Source: UBA7672 sp963784415
Lineage (GTDB): Bacteria; Pseudomonadota; Alphaproteobacteria; Caulobacterales; Hyphomonadaceae
Reading direction: 5' to 3'
DNA length: 64,000 nucleotides
Assembly (NCBI GenBank): GCA_963784415.1
Contig: CAWARK010000006.1
Location: forward strand, 248,001 to 312,000
Shown here: positions 62,991 through 64,000 of the stretch, one piece after another
Layout: each line of letters opens with the position of its first letter
How positions within the stretch are numbered: the stretch's first letter is position 1
The notes under the pieces: generated by a model
What the model was told of the DNA's origin: nothing
Database searches by the model: none
Seen by the model: the letters and a program-made list of their open reading frames with translations, nothing else
Position numbers and translations under genes: made by a program

Positions 62991-63623
62991 CTACTTCTGG
63001 CCCGGCCAGCGCTTGTCGATCGGCAGCGATGCATTCGCCGTGATCTTCACGTCAGCGCAGTGGTGATAGGTGAACTCGCCTTCCTTGTTCAGGCCGTGTT
63101 TCTCCATGAACTGAATCACCTGCACCGTGCACTTGTCGCAATTGATGTTGGGCAGCTTGAGGTCGTACTCAAGGAATGTCGGCGACCCATCGGCCTGTTT
63201 CGGAATCGGCTTGTCGTGCATGAAGAGGCCATCGACCAGCACGGGCGGCTTCGGATCGGGATCGATCTTGCCGGAGACCGAGATGACAGCGCCGCTCGCC
63301 GAGGTGGTGGTCGTCGCTTCCGGGTCTTTCGGAAGTTCGGCGCGATCCAGCACCGACAACGCGATGCGATAATGGCCGGGGTGGAAGATCGTTTCCCGGA
63401 TCTTGAAGTGCAGGCTGTCGCCGCCCTTCATCTCCGTGATCTTGCCCGTCGGCGTACCTGACGTGATCTCCGACAAGCCGCACGGCGCGGCCTTCTGCGG
63501 ATCGCCCAGGACGTTTTCAACAACGGCAGAATCCGGCGCCACCAGGATGAAGTGCGCCGAAGCCGGGCCGGCAATCGCCAGCGCCGCAACCGCGCAGAGA
63601 GCCGCTTTGACAGAAGTTTTCAT
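62991..63623 (-). CDS. Exported polysaccharide monooxygenase-like protein (SCE4755-type)
   Basis: A 210-residue secreted protein. Cleavage after ASA would expose His24 as the mature N-terminus (HFILVAPDS), as in copper histidine-brace LPMOs. A second His is offered by IRETIFHPGHYRIAL, and two Cys pairs (APCGLSEI, and CDKC with FTYHHCADV) can stabilise the fold. It matches the SCE4755 LPMO-like family as I recall it. Whether it oxidises polysaccharide or handles copper is unknown. The start at 63623 is set by the signal peptide. Confidence 0.82.
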   Translation of the reverse strand: MKTSVKAALCAVAALAIAGPASAHFILVAPDSAVVENVLGDPQKAAPCGLSEITSGTPTGKITEMKGGDSLHFKIRETIFHPGHYRIALSVLDRAELPKDPEATTTTSASGAVISVSGKIDPDPKPPVLVDGLFMHDKPIPKQADGSPTFLEYDLKLPNINCDKCTVQVIQFMEKHGLNKEGEFTYHHCADVKITANASLPIDKRWPGQK

Positions 63624-63667
63624 GACAGGACCAGCCTCAAGGGGAAAATACCTGACACCATCTACCC

Positions 63668-63694
63668 ACATTCCCCCGCCATGGCGACGGGGGA
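63668..63694. repeat. GC-rich hairpin
   Basis: TTCCCCCG and CGGGGGA flank a short loop around CCATGGCGA. It lies between two minus-strand genes and resembles the inner arms of the larger palindrome at 44.1 kb, so it may be a degenerate relative, or a simple attenuator. Confidence 0.35.
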
Positions 63695-63756
63695 GCTGCC
63701 AAACGGGGGCGTCAACTCCTCGTGTTGAGTTACGTAAGGGAGGGCGCCGGTCCGGC

Positions 63757-64000
63757 TCAAAGCCCCATCTGGCGGCTGGCGAGGTCCTTCATGATCTCTT
63801 CCGCCCCGCCGCCGATGGCGTTGACCTTCACCTCGCGATAGATGCGCTCCACCTTCGCGCCGCGCATGAACCCGGCGCCGCCGAATATCTGCACCGCTTC
63901 CGAGGCGCAGAACGCCATCGTCTGCGTCGCCTGGTTCTTCAGCATGCAGATCTCGGCCACCGGGCTTTCGCCCTGTCCCAGCCGCCACGCCAGCAGCTCC
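63757..64000 (-). CDS. Acyl-CoA dehydrogenase, C-terminal fragment (5' end outside window)
   Basis: The last 80 codons of an acyl-CoA dehydrogenase; the frame is open to the window edge. AEICMLKNQATQTMAFCASEA and VQIFGGAGFMRGAKVERIYRE are the flavin-contact helix and loop of the C-terminal domain. NAIGGGAEEIMKDLASRQMGL is the usual end, with the conserved GGxxEI. The catalytic base and substrate range cannot be seen. Proximity to the mms genes fits fatty or branched-chain acyl-CoA oxidation. Confidence 0.92.
   Translation of the reverse strand, partial: ELLAWRLGQGESPVAEICMLKNQATQTMAFCASEAVQIFGGAGFMRGAKVERIYREVKVNAIGGGAEEIMKDLASRQMGL

Noticed and set aside
63668..63735. GC hairpins after the acyl-CoA dehydrogenase gene as a terminator
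   Set aside because: Stem is present but no T-run follows on the minus strand; left as a possible repeat only.

Overview
The window looks like a chromosomal segment of an alphaproteobacterium. I infer this from the GC-rich, Gly/Ala/Arg-rich coding sequence, BigR/SqrR-type sulfide control, a GTP-dependent PEP carboxykinase, a globin-coupled chemoreceptor, MmsA/MmsB valine catabolism and an AT-rich Zur-like operator before a TonB receptor. Caulobacterales/Hyphomonadaceae is my best guess, not a demonstrated placement. Both window edges cut genes: the C-terminus of a sensor histidine kinase on the left and of an acyl-CoA dehydrogenase on the right.

Region 1 (1-23.6 kb) is accessory in character. 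It opens with a co-directional stress/nucleotide cluster: universal stress protein, P2-type cation ATPase, SDR, AMP/thymidine phosphorylase-like enzyme, PRPP synthetase-like enzyme and beta-CASP metallo-beta-lactamase. A Met-rich lipoprotein and an overlapping OsmC/ATP-grasp-like pair follow, then an RND efflux permease with its adaptor. Next is a compact sulfide/persulfide locus: rhodanese, BigR/SqrR-like ArsR repressor, type I sulfide:quinone oxidoreductase, zinc-ribbon thioredoxin, YgaP-like membrane protein, a second dithiol ArsR repressor and a TauE/SafE remnant. Each repressor has a convincing palindromic operator inside a promoter. An aldo-keto reductase/SDR pair with a divergent LysR regulator ends this part, next to tRNA-Gln(TTG) and tRNA-Pro(CGG).

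Region 2 (24-47 kb) is mostly core-like: SppA, metabolic hydrolases, an Opp-type peptide importer (two permeases and a binding lipoprotein; no ATPase in the window), a DUF4199/LuxR membrane pair, a fatty acyl-CoA synthetase operon, a lipoprotein GDPD, pckG, a Zur-like controlled TonB receptor and a PgsA-like enzyme. A 146-bp nested palindrome lies at 44.1 kb.

Region 3 (47.4-53.7 kb) is the most novel-looking part: a five-gene minus-strand operon encoding a two-TM protein, an SPFH/coiled-coil zinc-ribbon protein, a zinc-ribbon/FHA protein, a zinc-ribbon Ser/Thr kinase with a DUF805 membrane tail, and a papain-family protease. I read it as a candidate membrane-scaffolded phospho-signalling and proteolysis module.

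Region 4 (54-64 kb) holds a globin-coupled MCP, MmsB and MmsA, a PhyH-like dioxygenase, a DUF2306 protein, secreted proteins including a cysteine-peptidase-like one and a histidine-brace LPMO-like one, a HAD phosphatase and the acyl-CoA dehydrogenase end.

About ten genes carry frameshifts, and nearly all are repaired by removing one inserted base. That one-sided pattern points to assembly or sequencing error rather than real decay.
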